Positions 33,308 to 34,850 of a stretch of DNA of 34,850 bases are shown in pieces. The stretch spans positions 1 through 34,850 of the forward strand of contig CABUHY010000022.1 of assembly GCA_902491475.1 (NCBI GenBank), read 5' to 3'. Each line of letters opens with the position of its first letter. Position 1 is the first letter of the stretch. The DNA is from an uncultured Eubacteriales bacterium (GTDB taxonomy: Bacteria > Bacillota > Clostridia > Oscillospirales > Acutalibacteraceae). The notes beneath the pieces are model-generated. The model worked only from the letters and a program-made list of their open reading frames with translations, ran no database searches and had not been told where the DNA came from. Position numbers and translations under genes: made by a program.

Positions 33308-34543
33308 TTAATCCACATTAAGCAGCGCCTGTTTGTTTTGATTTTTAATGTCATAATATACTTGGTTAATGCTGTTGATGAGTTTGCTTATTTCACTGTC
33401 GGCAGATGTTTCGCTGATATGTATGACATTAGATTTCATCTTTATGCATTTTGACGGGTCGCTCGGGTCTGAACCGATAAGTGAAAATACACCGATGCCG
33501 TTCATATCAAAATACCTTACAGCGGCCGAAAATGCGTCGTCATCGTTACAGTATTTTTTGTAGAGAATGTAAAGCTGTGTAATTTTTTCGCTTAATTCGT
33601 TGAGAACATTTTTGTTGTAATTAAGCGTTCTTTTAAGTACATATACTGTATTCTTGTTCTTTTCGGCAATCATTTTTCCCAAAAGATGACCTAAAAACGG
33701 ATATATAAATACCGCCTCGTCATGTTCGGTTTTTACATTGAATGCGTCTGAAAAATAATCAAGAACCTCCTTGTCCGATTTTGCGACTGCCGCTGTCAGA
33801 TTGCTGTTTTCACAGCCTTCGTAATCGTCAAGCTGTGAAAATGCCGAATATTCACAAAGATGGTACAGTGCGGGTATTTCTCTTGCCCGCAGTTTTGTTA
33901 AAAAATAATTATCGTTGTTTTTTATTGCCAATGTAACTATGTTTGTTCTTACGGTATCATCACTCACAAGCTCACTGCTCAATTTGTTTGTGTTTCTCGC
34001 GATATTTTGAAAAGCTTTATGCGGCGGCAAAAAGGTCATTCCGTAATCCTTTGTGCTTTCGTTGTCAACAATGGTCAGATAATGATTTTTCATTAAGAAT
34101 TTAATAAGTCCCAAATTTTCACATTCTAACGCATAATCCAATACGGTTTTTCCGTATTCGTCGGCATTGAGAAAAATTTTATCTTCATTGTCTATATACT
34201 TTTTCCAGTATTTTTCGTCGGTCGAGTGGGCAAAGGTGTAATTGGAATATCTGTCGGGGAATGCGGGCTTTGATTTTCCTGCGCTTAAAAGCTCCTCGCA
34301 GGTTATTTCCAAAAGTTGGGTGTAATATCCCAAATCATTTATCTGAATACCGAATTTACCCGATTTAATTCCCGATAATCTGTTTGCCTGCTTCTGTATT
34401 TCCTCGTCGGTCGGTTGAACTCCGTCAACAAGCTTAAGATATTGTTTACAAAAGTCTCTGCCGGACTTGAATTTATCATTTTTTTCATATATGAGTTTTG
34501 ATAAATACTCGCCGATTTCTTTATCCGATGCCGTTCTGAACAT
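33308..34543 (-). CDS. Hypothetical protein with possible HTH and ankyrin-like segments
   Basis: I do not recognise this 411-residue protein. Residues about 53-87 (NRLSGIKSGKFGIQINDL...ITCEELL) look like a divergent XRE-type helix-turn-helix. Residues about 127-155 (ADEYGKTVLDYALECENLGLIKFLM) resemble an ankyrin repeat, and the rest is helical and may hold degenerate repeats. There is no signal peptide or membrane helix, so it is likely cytosolic, perhaps a regulator with a protein-binding body. GGAAG lies before the ATG. It precedes the zinc-ribbon gene in the same operon. HTH and ankyrin calls are tentative. Confidence 0.78.
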   Translation of the reverse strand: MFRTASDKEIGEYLSKLIYEKNDKFKSGRDFCKQYLKLVDGVQPTDEEIQKQANRLSGIKSGKFGIQINDLGYYTQLLEITCEELLSAGKSKPAFPDRYSNYTFAHSTDEKYWKKYIDNEDKIFLNADEYGKTVLDYALECENLGLIKFLMKNHYLTIVDNESTKDYGMTFLPPHKAFQNIARNTNKLSSELVSDDTVRTNIVTLAIKNNDNYFLTKLRAREIPALYHLCEYSAFSQLDDYEGCENSNLTAAVAKSDKEVLDYFSDAFNVKTEHDEAVFIYPFLGHLLGKMIAEKNKNTVYVLKRTLNYNKNVLNELSEKITQLYILYKKYCNDDDAFSAAVRYFDMNGIGVFSLIGSDPSDPSKCIKMKSNVIHISETSADSEISKLINSINQVYYDIKNQNKQALLNVD

Positions 34544-34580
34544 ATAATCAGCACTTCCTTTCTTTCACGCTTCCTATTTT

Positions 34581-34603
34581 AGCAATAATTTCCAAATATT
34601 GCT
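34581..34603. promoter_or_regulatory. Inverted repeat upstream of the HTH/ankyrin-like gene
   Basis: AGCAATA (34581-34587) and TATTGCT (34597-34603) are perfect 7-base arms, extending with one bulge. It lies about 40 bases before the minus-strand start at 34543, in the expected promoter region, and could be an autoregulatory site. Confidence 0.4.
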
Positions 34604-34712
34604 ATAACATATTTTCCTATATAATTTTCACAAAATTTTTTTTGAAATAAAAAGTATATGATTTTTCTGTATATTAACGGTTTTGCTATACGGAAAACAG
34701 ATATAAAAAATC

Positions 34713-34741
34713 GGTCTGCCGGTATTCCGACAGACCTTTTT
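34713..34741. terminator. Bidirectional terminator
   Basis: GGTCTGCCGG and CCGACAGACC form a 10-bp stem with one mismatch and a TATT loop. T-runs follow on both strands (TTTTT on plus, GATTTTTTAT on minus). On the minus strand it ends the partial gene at the window edge. Confidence 0.85.
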
Positions 34742-34761
34742 GTCCGAAAAATATTACAGCC

Positions 34762-34850
34762 TTATTTCATGCTATCTTCGTATGCCTTGATCATCTTCTT
34801 ACTATTGCTACCTGCACGGCTCGTAAGGTTTTGAAGGGTTTTAGTGACTG
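34762..34850 (-). CDS. C-terminal end of an unidentified protein (5' partial)
   Basis: The minus strand is open from the window edge to a TAA at 34764-34762. It encodes 28 complete residues ending SKKMIKAYEDSMK, preceded by a TLQNLTSRAG stretch. A terminator lies 20 bases beyond the stop, which supports a real gene end. Too little is present to name it. Confidence 0.5.
   Translation of the reverse strand, partial: VTKTLQNLTSRAGSNSKKMIKAYEDSMK

Overview
This window comes from a chromosome of an endospore-forming clostridium, most likely of the Oscillospirales (Ruminococcaceae/Oscillospiraceae) type. The evidence is a set of sporulation genes (sigG, a SPOCS/LysM coat protein, gerW/ytfJ, dacF and a 28-codon spoVM), Firmicutes-specific housekeeping blocks (cdaA-cdaR, scpA-scpB, remA-gmk-rpoZ-priA-def-fmt-rsmB-rlmN-stp-prkC-rsgA-thiN) and strong AGGAGG-type ribosome binding sites. 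The assignment to order is inference from gene content and order; no rRNA or other taxonomic marker is present.

Region 1 (1-2131) is accessory DNA. It holds the C-terminal tip of an Rhs polymorphic toxin cut by the window edge, an overlapping AT-rich gene that is probably its immunity protein, a tandem 56-bp REP-like repeat, and an orphan fragment of an Rhs repeat shell that has lost its N-terminus and its core/tip.

Region 2 (2160-8357) has sigG, tcdA, a SPOCS/LysM spore protein, a minus-strand pair (acyltransferase 3 and an HTH-AbrB fusion regulator), and a coupled pair made of a DUF3343 Se/S-carrier-like protein and a class V aminotransferase of the cysteine desulfurase type.

Region 3 (8344-17582) is a co-directional run that begins with a promoter overlapping a 16-bp inverted repeat: cdaA, cdaR, a YqhQ-like DUF1385 protein, prmC, an M50 protease, scpA, scpB, a DUF2953 protein, gerW/ytfJ, dacF and rluB. 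It joins c-di-AMP synthesis, chromosome segregation and spore functions.

Region 4 (17608-30668) is a long run behind one consensus-like sigma-A promoter and ending in a strong terminator: yicC, remA, gmk, rpoZ, priA, def, fmt, rsmB, rlmN, stp, prkC, rsgA, thiN, a 51-codon membrane protein and spoVM. The PrkC-like kinase has an extra domain between PASTA repeats 3 and 4.

Region 5 (30683-34850) holds alaA with its own promoter and terminator, then minus-strand genes: a ZIP metal transporter with its ribosome binding site inside a leader hairpin, a zinc-ribbon membrane protein with a Tyr/Asp-rich tail, an unrecognised protein with possible HTH and ankyrin-like parts, and the 3' end of another gene. 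No tRNA, rRNA, CRISPR array or intact insertion sequence was seen. No gene-free stretch exceeds about 300 bases.
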